In this document: positions 53,772 through 64,000 of the stretch, one piece after another
Layout: each line of letters begins with the position of its first letter
How positions within the stretch are numbered: the stretch's first letter is position 1
DNA from: Mucor racemosus
Lineage: Eukaryota > Mucoromycota > Mucoromycetes > Mucorales > Mucoraceae
DNA: 64,000 nucleotides
Direction of reading: 5' to 3'
Assembly: GCA_027405735.1 (NCBI GenBank)
Contig: JAPEHQ010000001.1
Coordinates: 6,262,001 to 6,326,000, forward strand
The notes under the pieces: generated by a model
Databases searched by the model: none
What the model was told of the DNA's origin: nothing
Seen by the model: the letters and a program-made list of their open reading frames with translations, nothing else
Made by a program: the position numbers and the translations under genes

Positions 53772-54026
53772 GAGAAACATGTACAATCACACAGATTGAA
53801 TATTACAACATAAAATAAAAGAAAATTAGAAATTAATAATATATTATAAATTAGAATCATATAAAACAATTAAAATAGTATTCCCTAATGATTAAGTTTC
53901 CAGGATACTTAGTCATGCTTTTTTTAATTGATTTTTTTAAAGAAAAAAAATTATGAGGTTCTTGAAGCTTGCGAAATATCTCACCTAACATTTAATATTT
54001 ATATATAATAATTAGAAATATTCCTC
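53772..54026 (+). repeat. Right terminal direct repeat of the DDE-chromodomain element
   Basis: 255 bp, about 99% identical to 51,901-52,156 and in the same orientation. It starts only 23 bp after the transposase stop codon, so the 3' end of the transcript is probably formed in it. Confidence 0.85.
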
Positions 54027-55374
54027 CTAGCGTACTAAGTTTAATCCAGTTATTACCAAGAATGCTTAGACTTCAATTATGACACCATATTATTTTATCC
54101 CAGTGGTTAATCAATCAAGTAGCTATCAAATTAACATCCAAGCACATTCAGCGCAGCATTGAAACAAGTCAACTCACAAGCTCTGCAAGAACGGTGAAAT
54201 TATGGTTGATTCATTTCAATCCATAGATTACTATCAAACAGATCTAATGATTCAATAGTGCCTTAAATTACATCTCAGGAGCTCAATGTCAAATCAATAT
54301 AAAAGGCCGTACTTTTATATCTAAATAAACGATATCTTGTTTCTATTATACGGTTGAAGAACTGATTCATCACTCATTCTCTTTTAATTGTATTCTTTTT
54401 TAAATATTATTTATCAAACTTGAAAATATACGACACACACTATGGCCTGATGAGTTGTTGCGCCCACTGAATAATGGCTAAAAAGATAACAAGATACACA
54501 TGGGCACTACAAAAGAAACTGCTCACGAACATAACGAAAAGCCTGTATGTGCAGAATTATAGATTCTGTCCATGTGCATTACATTAATCCCATGTGTGCA
54601 TAATAGTAGAAGAACTGCCCATAAGCATATCATTATCCCTATTTGTGCATAATAATAAGATATGACCATGAGCATAATGAGCTGATCGTATGGCACAAAT
54701 TAGTTTGTACATGAGCATCGTGCCGTTCTCAAAATTCCATTGCATATTTCATTGGAATAATGGGGTTTTTAATTACATTTGCTTTTATTAATATAGATTA
54801 TAGACAATAATACAATTCAATGCGTTGTTGATGTAGAGCAATGCATGCAACAAGAACCAATATATTTACAATTATCATTATTTGTAAATGTGTTTATAGC
54901 TATAATATTTACAGCAAGAATGGTTTTTGCTCGAGCATAAACTTACATAATACTTACTGTTATTAAATTTATATGCAAGCTAAATCTAAGGTTATAGATT
55001 TTACTTTAACACACATAAAATTTAAACAAATTAACCTTTTTTAAACTTACTACTATTTTAGTTTACGATTGTCAGCTGTAAAAAGATTTGTTTTCAAATA
55101 CAGTATATACACAATCAAAACTATGGTAATTAGGCAAGACATTAGATTTTTCGTTTTTTTGTGTTTCTATATTATTTAAAATTTTATCACTTTTTCGGAA
55201 CATTTCGTGAGTTTCTAGCCAGCTCTAGCTTTTCATTGAGTAGATATAAATATGACTGCCTGCGATTTGATCTAGTAATCAAGAAATACGTCCAACAGTA
55301 CAGTAGTAACTAATGATATTTGATCTTAGAATGCAGTTAAATGGAAATATCAGCCTCTAATATAGGCTGTTACC

Positions 55375-55861
55375 TAGTGATATTAAACGAGCCGAGCCTT
55401 TTTTATGCAGCCGAGCTTTTCTCAAGGCTCGTTAAAGTTAGACGAGCTTACAAAAAAGCTCGTTCAACCTCGACGAGCTTTTTTTTGCGCGTGACTAGAG
55501 CTCGTTTACCCCAAACGAGCTTTTTTATGCAGCGACTAAAACTCATCATCTCAATGCGAGCTTTATTTTACCTTTCCAGTGACAAATATCTAAAGTAAAG
55601 CAAACTTATGAATGTCAATTGACAATTATCTAAAGTAATAATGTCATAGCATTTACTAATTATTATTTAAATTTGAACTTTTTGAAAAGAAGTCAAAAGC
55701 TCGTCTTTCTCAAACGAGCTTTTTAAAAAAAAGTCAAAAACTCGTCTTTGTCAAACGAGCTTTTATTAAAGCTCGGCTCGAGCTCGAGTGATACAAAGCT
55801 CGGCTCGTTGTGGCGAGCTTTGGTCAAGCTCGTCCTAGGCTCGGCTCGTCTTTTATACTTA
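55375..55861. mobile_element. hAT-like MITE with CGAGCCGAGCC ends (487 bp, 8-bp TSD)
   Basis: Flanked by CTGTTACC on both sides (55,367-55,374 and 55,862-55,869). The ends are inverted repeats: TAGTGATATTAAACGAGCC on the left; the reverse complement of the right end gives TAAGTATAAAAGACGAGCC, both continuing into GAGCC. Many internal ACGAGCTTTTT/AAAGCTCGT words make it highly palindromic. There is no coding capacity. The 8-bp duplication and TAG start indicate hAT; it is unrelated in sequence to the 363-bp MITE. Confidence 0.82.
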
Positions 55862-56999
55862 CTGTTACCTATATCAAAAACATTAGTCCCTTATGTTAGC
55901 ATGCGTATTTAGATAGAAGAAAAGAATACCAGCTTGATAGTCTGATATGCCTTATCAAACAATGAATAATATCCTTGGAATATGAAAACAAAAAGAGAGA
56001 AACAACACATTTAGAAAAAAAAAAATTCAAGGCTTTACATTATTTAGCGCAATTAAAACACTGCTAAATTGCACATTTTAGCCAATGTAAAAGCGGCATT
56101 ACAGCGCATCAACCCATAAACTAAACAAAACAGGAAATATCTGTTATCATAGAAGCATGCATTTTTCTACCAGGAAAATTGTCTGTCATATTATAAATTC
56201 ATTAAAAAATTGCAAAAGCGAGCCCGTAGAGCGACGCCATAATTGAGCATAGCAAGATTGAACGTCTAAGTCTCTTATACTATGGTATATCGAAGTTTTA
56301 AATAAAAAGGCGTTTTTTTTTTTACTTTTCTTATATTTAACCACGCATGGTCTGAAAATTCAGTTTTTGTAGCGGACGTTTTCGGGGCTCATTTTATCCT
56401 TACCAACACTCATGATTTTGATCAAAAAAAAGAAAAATCAAATTTTGATACCAAAATTAACGTTTAAATATACTACATTGTGAGAGAAAATTGTAGCCAT
56501 GACTAATACACATTTTATAAAAGCTTAATGTTAAATGTTAAGTAATGAAAATTTGTACTTTTAACCCAAAAACGGTTTTTTGATTAAAGAATTTTCACAT
56601 AATATTTTGCAATAAAAACAATTTTTCTTTTTTATTTAGCAAATAGTATGTCAAATGCTGTATATGTTAGCATTTTTTATTTTTATAATTGGTAGAATAA
56701 TTGTCTCTAAATTTGCAAAGTTAGAAAAAAAAATTGGAAAATGCCAAAATTGATGATCTGGACAAGGATGATTTTTGAAATTAATATTCCGCTTATAAGC
56801 CTTGCAAATCTTAAAAATAAGATATTGTACGATATTTGAGAACATTTTCAAGAATATGCGATGCTGTACTCACTTGATTTAAGTTTGTTACTGTAAATCT
56901 TTGCACTTGTTGATATTTTGTGGTAGCGTATTTGCGAAAATATAGTTTTACGCTCTAATTATCTCGCTAGAGTTGATTCACATTGATTTTTCGCCTTAC

Positions 57000-57230
57000 C
57001 TCTCCAATATCATAAACATGGTCATCACTGCTACCTATTGCTGTCTTTTTACGCTCTTTATTCCAAGCCAATTTATTCAATGCTTGAACAAAACCAACTC
57101 GACTACTTACAAATGGTTCCTCAGTATCTACATTTAAATCCCATAAATCAAATTGGCCGGCTCCATCTACATTACCAAACAAGGCGGGATGTGTAGGAGA
57201 CCATTTTACATCATACACATAATCATTTGT
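57000..57230 (-). pseudogene. Dynein intermediate chain WD40 exon, best-preserved copy (DynR D)
   Basis: A single open exon of 77 codons bounded by an acceptor (TTTGAACAG) and a donor (GTAAGG) on the minus strand. It reads DYVYDVKWSPTHPALFGNV, FDLWDLNVDTEEPFV, NKLAW and AIGSSDDHVYDIGE, which is the WD40 propeller of cytoplasmic dynein intermediate chain (about one and a half blades). Two residues are missing relative to the HVYVYDIGE form of copy A. No further dynein exon is found on either side, so it is an isolated captured exon rather than a gene, though a link to an upstream exon cannot be excluded because the CAD gene follows at once. Confidence 0.7.
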
Positions 57231-57260
57231 CTGTTCAAATGAGTAAAGAAAAGGGATATT

Positions 57261-57594
57261 AAATACTTTCTAATAATATACTACAAAAGATGAGGGGGTT
57301 TTTTTAATAAGAGGGTGTTTATAAATCTCATTAATATTTGTTATAAAAGCAAACATTTTTTGACTAGAGAGACAATAATCAAGTGTAATGAGATAGAGCT
57401 GCCAGTCATATGATACATTTATTAAAAAAATCGCAAAAGCGAGCCCACAGTGCGACGCCGTAATTAAGCGTAACAAGATCGAACGGCTAGCTTTGATATA
57501 CAACAATTAAAGCTTAAACACAGTTCTATTATGAATCAGACATATAATGCATTTGAAGAAATATTTATTACAAAAATTTACACAAAAATCTAAA
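57261..57594. other. 3' flank of the CAD gene
   Basis: Includes a segment (57,415-57,490, GCAAAAGCGAGCCCACAGTGCGACGCCG) that matches the DynR body at 56,215-56,260 and 2,850-2,900, so a second small DynR piece lies here directly downstream of the CAD stop codon. Confidence 0.45.
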
Positions 57595-60500
57595 TTAACC
57601 GCGATGGGTACCCATAACAAGAGCCAATAAAGCCATTCTGACAAAAAGACCATATCTCATTTGTCTAAAGTAAGCAGCTCTTTGGTCGAAATCAACTTCA
57701 GGTTCAATTTCATTGACACGAGGAAGAGGATGCATAACAATCATTTGAGATTTGGCTTTGCTCAAGACATTGTTATTTAAAATGTAAGCATCCTTCACAC
57801 GGCGATATTCTTCTTCGGTGTCGAAACGTTCCTTTTGAACACGAGTCATATACAAGACATCGGTAGTGCCAATAACTTCATCAAGAGTAGAGTAAATATT
57901 TTGCTTAATTCCTGCAGCGGCAACTTCTTCCATGACTTCCTTGGGCATAGCTAAAGATTCTGGACAAACATAGTTGATAGTAACTTGGTAGTAGGTTAAT
58001 ATCTTGACTAATGAATGGACAGTACGACCATTCTTCAAATCACCAACCATAGTAATGGTTAAACCATTAACTGTGCCGAGTTCTTCACGAATAGTAAAAG
58101 TGTCCAAGAAGGCTTGAGTAGGATGTTCACCAATACCATCACCAGCATTGATAACTGGAACCTTGGAATATTTAGCAGCAATTTGAGCACTTCCAGGTTG
58201 AGGATGACGAAGGACGATAAGATCAGCATAACATCCAAGAGTACGGACGGTATCAGCAAGAGATTCGCCCTTTTGAACTGAAGATGTAGTAGCACTAACT
58301 GAAACAACTTGGCCACCTAAACGGTACATGGCAGCTTCAAACGAAGAAGAAGTACGAGTAGAGGGTTCAAAGAACATGGTACTCATAACGCGACCTTGCA
58401 ACAAATTAATAGAACCATAAAGTTCAACCAAATTACGCATCTCATGGGCAACACCAAACAATAAATGAAGATCATCACGATCAAATTGTGCAGATCTTAA
58501 AATGTGCTTACGATAGAATGGAGAGCGACTAACGACACGAGCAAGAGAAGCAGAAATCTCGAAACGAGGAGCTTGAAGAGAGACAAGTTGTTGACCTGCA
58601 GCACCAGCTAGTCTGACAGGGTCTAAAGAACGAGGAGTGCGATCTTCTTTGACAGCAGAGGATTCAAGAGCAATAGAGCTTTGCTCAATTTGTTGTTGGG
58701 TTTGTTGCTCAATTTTATTTTGAGCCTTGGTTTCTTTTTGTGCACTTTCAAAAACTTTACCAGATTTGACAGCTTGAGCTTGAAGAGAAACATCACGACC
58801 AAGTTTAGCTGCATCAGTAAAAGAACCATCCATAAACATTGTAGTTTCATTCAAAATAACTCTTTCAATTGAGCCGTGAATAGTGTGGTCAGAAATAGGA
58901 GACCAGTTCTTGGCATCAGTAGGCCATTTGATTTTGCGATCAACAACAATCTCAATGGATGTATCAGGTTGAGCAGAAATACCAAAGATAGCCCTGGGAT
59001 TATCGTAAAGACGTTCAGAAATATCACTAATACTCAAGCGACCTTGAGAAACAGCACCCAAAAGCAAGGGCAGAGCTTCATGGATACCAGCAGTGGCATC
59101 AACTTCTTGGCCAAGTTCAGCAGCCAACTTACGGGGAACAGAACCGACAGTAAAACAATCAATAACGTCCAAATTCTTCCACAAGGCTTCTTGTTCCTTC
59201 TTGGTTGGCAAAAGCTTAGTGTCCTCGAAATCTTCAGAATGGAAGAAAAGAGAGTATATGGCAACATCGCAAGTTACGGACAAGCCTTTCTTCTTACTCA
59301 TCTTGATTAAAGCCAAATCTGCTTTGCTAACAACATTAGAAACGTGAATGACGCGATTATGGAGAGAAGCCAAAAGTAAAATGGAAGCAAGATCAGTTCC
59401 CTTGGCATCAGTTACAATCAATTGAGAAACGGGCCATGAAGAAAAGGCAGAATCAAAAACAGAAACCTTACCAGAACCAATGCGATCAGTGTTAAGATAA
59501 ACAGCAGCAGCATCCGATGCATAATTACCAACTTGAGCAGCATTATCTGCGGTAGCAGTTATATTCAATAGATAATCAGTATAAGCTTCCTTGCGCGCAA
59601 TATCACTCAACTTGTCCAAAGAGCTATCATTGGTAACATCCTTGGCAAAAGCAGAGATGGTAGTGAAACCAGCAGACAAGGAGGCCTTGGCAACAGCGGC
59701 AAACTCCTCACTGCTTTCCAAATAGACATTAATGTTGAACAAACCAGGTAAATGAGCTTGAGTGTGGCTAGATTTGCAATCAATGCTCAAGATTTCATAA
59801 GCCTTGTTACGAGTAATAGCCTCGATAAAGAGTTTAGCACATTTGACATTAGTTAAAAGAGGAACAGAGTAATCAACAGCCATACGGCGAGAACGGTAGC
59901 CCTTGGACATGTAAGATGCAGGACGACGGAAACGATTGCGAGAAGGCAAATTAATATACAAATCAATCAAATTGTTTGACAAATGCTGTTGAAGGGAGTA
60001 CTCAGCCTTGAGCTTATCATCAGTATCAGCATCCAATGTATCAAGATGTTTGACAGGAATATTATGTTCAGAGATGAAATCGGCAGTACCAGTAGTGGCA
60101 AAAATGTTATAACCAAGTTGATGCAACTTGCGCACAGAAGGCAATAATTCCTGCTTTTCCTTGTAAGAACCAATAGAGAATAAAATGTTCTTTTTGGGCA
60201 ATGTCAAGCCAGTAGCCAACAATGCTTTGAGATAAGCAGAATATTTATCTTTACCGAAACAAGCAACTTCACCAGTGGAAGCCATCTCAACACCCAAAAC
60301 AGGATCAGCACCAGACAAACGACTGAATGAGAATTGAGGAACCTTGATACCAACATAATCCTTGGGAATATCCACCTTGGGATAAGGGGTGACAGGAAGC
60401 CCAAGCATAGCAAGTGTGGCCATCTCAATCAAATCAACACCCATAACCTTGGAGACAAAGGGAGATGAACGAGCAGCACGAACATTACATTCAATGACTT

Positions 60501-63500
60501 TGATCTCATTGTTTTTGGCAATGAATTGAATATTGAAAGGACCGGTGATGTTCAAAGCACGGCCAATCTTTGCAGTGGCAACCTCAATCTTGTGAATAGT
60601 TTCAGGATCAAGATCTTGAGGAGGTAAGACTAAAGTAGCATCACCAGAATGAACACCAGCATTTTCAACATGCTCAGAAATAACATGCATGATAAGTTTA
60701 CCGTCAAGAGCAACAGCGTCCATATCAACTTCCTTGGCCTCTTCAATATATTTGGTAATAACAACAGGATGATCACGAGAAACTGCAGCGGCTTCCTTCA
60801 AATAAGATGCAAGGTCATCTTTGGAGAAAACTACATTCATGGCAGCACCAGAAAGAACGTAGGAAGGCCTGACCAATACAGGGAAACCAACATTATCACA
60901 GAAAGATTCAGCTTCTTCATAGCTAGTCAATTCTTTCCAAAGCGGTTGATCGACACCAATACTATCACACATACGAGAGAACTTGTAACGGTTTTCAGCG
61001 TTATCAATCATTTCAGGTGATGTACCAAGGACCTTGACATTTTGACGATACAATGGCAAAGCAATGTTATTAGGAGTTTGACCACCCATAGCCATCAAAA
61101 CACCAGCAGATTTTTCAATTTCATAGATATCCAAGATACGTTCAAGATTGATATTTTCAAAGTAAAGGCGATCAGCTTCATCGTAATCAGTAGATACAGT
61201 TTCAGGATTATAATTAACCATGACAGTTTTGAGGCCTTGTTCACGAATGGTACGGATAGCACGAACAGCACACCAATCGAATTCAACAGAAGAACCGATA
61301 CGATAAACACCTGAACCTAGAACCATAATACCATTATCCTCAAATTCAATATCATGCTCAACAGCATTGTAGGTCATATACAAATAATTGGTAAAAGCAG
61401 GAAATTCGGCAGCGACGGTATCGATTTGTTTGACAAAAGGAGTAACACCGTATTCTTGACGAAGTCTACGAACAGCTAATTCATTGCTGTTGATGTGGAA
61501 AGCAATTTGACGATCTGAGAAACCGAGCTGCTTGGCAGAACGGATCAAATTACCGGGAACATTAGACTTGTTAAAACCATTAAGGCGACCACCCAAATTG
61601 ACAATGTGCATCAATTTATTCAAGAACCATTTATCAATGTTGGTCATTTCCCAAATCTTATCAACTGTATAACCCTTGTTCATGGCATTAGCAATAGCGA
61701 AAAGACGTTGATCAGAGGGATTAGTCAATTCGAAATCGATGTCTTCATCAGTAACAAAATCGTTCTATATTAAATACTATGTGTTAGTTCTTTTAATTTA
61801 ACCCTAACCCTAATTCTTTTAATTTTACCTCACTAAACCCAACAAAATTGAAATCAATGGCGCGGATGGCCTTTTGTATAGTTTCTTCAAATGTACGACC
61901 AATTGCCATCACTTCACCAACAGATTTCATTGAAGAAGAAAGGGCAGTGCTGACACGATTGAACTTTTTAAGATCCCAACGAGGAATCTTGACTACAACA
62001 TAGTCGAGAGAAGGTTCGAAACAAGCACATGTAACCTTGGTAACACTGTTCTTAATCTCATTCAAAGGAATACCCAGACCAAGTTTAGCAGCAACAAAAG
62101 CAAGAGGATAACCAGTAGCCTTGGAAGCAAGAGCAGATGAACGAGAAAGACGAGCATTAACTTCAATAATGCAGTATTCTTTGGAGAAAGGATTCAAAGC
62201 ATATTGAATGTTACATTCACCAACAACACCCAAATGACGGATAACATTGACTGCAGTAGTACGAAGCATGTTGTAATCTTCATCAGAAAGAGTTTGAGAA
62301 GGAGCAATGACAATGGAATCACCTGTGTGAATGCCGAGAGGATCAAAGTTTTCCATGTTACAAACAGTAATACAGTTATCTTGACAATCACGAACAACTT
62401 CGTATTCAATTTCTTTCCAACCCTTCATGGATTTTTCAACCAAAACTTGAGGAGAAGTAGCGAATGCCTTGTTACAAAGAGCAACCAATTCCTTTTCGTT
62501 ATCAGCGAAACCAGAACCAAGGCCACCAAGAGCATAAGCAGCACGACAAATGACAGGATAACCAATTTCCTTGGCAGCTGCAAGAGCTTCATCAACTGTT
62601 ACGGCAGAAGAAGATTGAGCGCACTTTTCGTCGATTTCGTACAATGCTTGAGCAAAAAGATCACGATCTTCGGTAGTAATGACAGTATCGATAGAAGTAC
62701 CAAGAACTTTGACACCTAAACCCTCAAACTCATCCTTCAATGCAATACCTACACCCAAAGCGGTTTGACCACCAAATGTGACATAAATACCATCAGGCTT
62801 TTCAAATTGAATGACCTTACGAACATATTCAGGAGTAACAGGCAAAAAGTAAACTTTATCAGCCAAACCCTTGGATGTTTGAATAGTGGCAATATTGGGA
62901 TTAATCAAGACAGTATAAATGCCTTCTTCCTTCAAAGCCTTAATAGCTTGAGAACCAGAGTAATCAAATTCACCAGCTTGACCAATGGATAAACCGCCAG
63001 AACCGAGAACAAGAACTTTGTTGACATGAACTTTAGGGTTCTTGTTACGATTTTCAACGATATCTCCACCAGGCATATGTACGGGAACCAGAGTGTTCTT
63101 TTCAAGACAGTCCTTGACATTGTTAAGGAAGACATCAAAGAGAAATTCAGTATCGCGAGGGCCAGGAGTAGACTCAGGATGGAATTGAACCGAGAAAATA
63201 GGAAGAGATTTATGAATAATACCTTCATTAGAACCATCATTAGCATTGACAAAGAGTTCTTGATAGTTGCTAGGAAGAGATGAACCATCAACAGCATAAC
63301 CATGGTTTTGAGATGTGATATAGCAACGACCAGAAAGCATATTGGTACAAGGGATGTTTTGACCACGGTTACCATATTTCATCTTCATAGTTTTAGAACC
63401 TGCAGCAAGAGCCATGACTTGATGGCCCAGACAAATACCAAATACAGGCTTCTTGAGATCATTGAGGAATTTAGTAATATTCTTGATGGTAGTATCAATA

Positions 63501-64000
63501 GTAGTTGGATCACCTGGACCGTTAGAAAGGAAAAGACCATCATAAGAGTCAACAGGTTCTGCGTTGAAATCATAATCCCAAGGAACAATCTTGAGTTCTA
63601 CACCACGGAAGACGAAACAACGGATTTGATTATACTTCATACCAATGTCAACGGCAATAATACGCATGGTACGGCCAGAAGGAGTTTTGATGGCTTTAGC
63701 AGGGTCAGGATAGTAAATCTTGGGTTCTTTAATAGAAACTTCAGCAACCAAATTTCTCTTGTTAGGATCAACCCAATCAACATCTTGGTAATCAACCATC
63801 CAACGTTCGGAAGGCTTTAAATTAGAAGGAGTAGTTAAACCAAGAGCAGAAGCAGCAGCATCAACAGAACTGTTAGCAAGAGATTTAGGAAAGAGGATCT
63901 TACCCAAGAGAACACCTTGAGTACGGATTTTCTTGGTCATGGCACGAGTATCAATACCATACAAAGCTGGAACATTATTCTCCTTGAGCCAAGTGGAAAG
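57595..64000 (-). CDS. URA2: CAD/URA2-type protein: CPSase II (GATase + synthetase), pseudo-DHOase, ATCase; 5' end outside window
   Basis: Cytosolic enzyme for the first two steps of pyrimidine synthesis: carbamoyl phosphate from glutamine, bicarbonate and ATP, then carbamoyl aspartate. The window has exons 64,000-61,829 (open at the edge, phase 0) and 61,764-57,595, 2,113 aa; about 100-150 N-terminal residues lie outside. Order: glutaminase with GICLGHQ (Cys near 190) and QFHPES; two ATP-grasp halves of the synthetase; allosteric region; a degenerate dihydroorotase; linker; and ATCase with [24 protein letters not shown] and [10 protein letters not shown]. The dihydroorotase part has lost its metal ligands ([12 protein letters not shown] where active enzymes have [15 protein letters not shown] instead of the HH pair), as in yeast Ura2, so DHOase must be a separate protein. 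UTP feedback is expected for the family. The 64-bp intron contains telomere-like repeats. Confidence 0.95.
61797..61816 (-). repeat. Short telomere-like repeat (TTAGGG)2-3 in the CAD intron
   Basis: The minus strand reads TTAGGGTTAGGGTTAA inside the intron 61,765-61,828. TTAGGG is the telomere repeat of most fungi. The rest of the intron is ordinary. Confidence 0.7.

Larger units (their letters stand above)
51901..54026 (+). mobile_element. PIF/Harbinger-like transposon with terminal direct repeats (2,126 bp)
   Basis: A unit inserted in foldback arm 2: the interrupted arm reads GAAACTCCTA before and CTAGCGTACTAAG after, where the uninterrupted sequence has a single CTA, so the target duplication is CTA (3 bp; a slightly longer reading is possible because of local repeats). 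It is bounded by two direct repeats of 256 and 255 bp that differ by one substitution and one base in an A-run. The outermost 16 bp are weakly inverted (GAGAAACATGTACAAT versus GAGGAATATTTCTAAT, 11 of 16). It contains one intact gene. A 3-bp duplication and IS5/PIF-type transposase fit PIF/Harbinger; terminal direct repeats do not. Confidence 0.8.
50873..54435. mobile_element. Foldback element: inverted LTR-like arms around a ~0.4-kb spacer
   Basis: Arm 1 (50,873-51,406) begins TGTCGTATAT and arm 2 (about 51,790-51,900 plus 54,027-54,435) ends ATATACGACA as its reverse complement. The two arms are much closer to each other than to the single copies at 4.1 and 11.7 kb; for example both share variants such as GCGTACTAAG and GAATGCTTAGAC. 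The spacer (51,407-51,789) has a pogo/Tc1-like start ACAGTCGAACCTTAATTTTTG at about 51,601. Arm 2 is split by the DDE-chromodomain element. Confidence 0.7.
54436..57260 (-). repeat. DynR repeat family, copy D, with a MITE inserted
   Basis: The longest-preserved copy on the minus strand. It runs from the dynein exon (57,230) through the shared 2-kb body to the CATTGCATATTTC and GTGCACAT-rich segment (about 54,530-54,790), and abuts the foldback arm at 54,435. A 487-bp hAT-like MITE splits it at 55,375-55,861. Only about 330 bp separate its dynein exon from the CAD gene stop codon. Confidence 0.65.

Noticed and set aside
51901..54026. Ordinary LTR retrotransposon
   Set aside because: No reverse transcriptase, protease, primer-binding site or polypurine tract; repeat ends are GAG...CTC rather than TG...CA, duplication is 3 bp, and the protein is a DDE transposase.
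57270..57506. Gene between the dynein exon and CAD
   Set aside because: Part of it matches the non-coding DynR body; no recognisable protein.
62204..63820. Long plus-strand frames opposite the CAD gene
   Set aside because: Antisense shadows of conserved CPSase coding sequence.

Overview
The window looks like nuclear DNA of an AT-rich filamentous fungus, most likely an early-diverging one (Mucoromycota/Mucorales-like). The reasons are many short introns of about 50-80 nt with GTAAGT-type donors, a fused URA2/CAD-type pyrimidine gene with a degenerate dihydroorotase segment, a secreted GH18 chitinase with chitin-binding modules, a CSL transcription factor with long glutamine tracts, and a dense load of DNA transposons including piggyBac. 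The genus is an inference. Intron positions were worked out by hand from splice signals, reading phase and family similarity.

Layout. 1-19.4 kb is a graveyard of repeats: an LTR-like ~540-bp repeat, a repeat family that carries a piece of a cytoplasmic dynein intermediate-chain gene (called DynR here), two copies of a 363-bp hAT-type MITE with perfect 8-bp target duplications, a 1.7-kb purine-rich 21-bp minisatellite, a 91-bp tandem array, a long non-coding repeat (called R3 here), and a complete piggyBac element (14,954-17,473) with TTAA ends and a spliced 647-aa transposase. 20.1-44.8 kb is a host gene island: NOM1/SGD1 (+), GH18 chitinase (+), a short trehalose-phosphatase protein (-), a DHA2-type MFS transporter (+), a CSL transcription factor (-), BLOC1S1 (-), mitochondrial Hsp70 (+) and a low-complexity protein (-), with one R3 copy at 32.6-34.15 kb. 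46.5-57.3 kb is a second repeat block: DynR copies C and D, a Ty3/gypsy remnant, a foldback element with near-identical ~530-bp inverted arms, another hAT-like MITE, and a recent insertion at 51,901-54,026. 57.6-64.0 kb is the 3' part of a CAD/URA2-type gene on the minus strand, cut by the window edge.

The most unusual object is the 2,126-bp insertion at 51,901-54,026. It holds one intact 479-aa DDE transposase of the PIF/Harbinger (DDE_Tnp_4) type with a C-terminal chromodomain. Instead of ordinary terminal inverted repeats it is bounded by two nearly identical ~255-bp direct repeats, so it looks like an LTR element but encodes a DNA transposase. The whole unit interrupts one arm of the foldback element with a CTA target duplication, and its outermost ends form a weak 16-bp inverted repeat.

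The host genes are unrelated housekeeping or accessory genes (ribosome biogenesis, wall turnover, trehalose metabolism, export, transcription, endolysosomal trafficking, mitochondrial protein import, pyrimidine synthesis) and form no pathway cluster.
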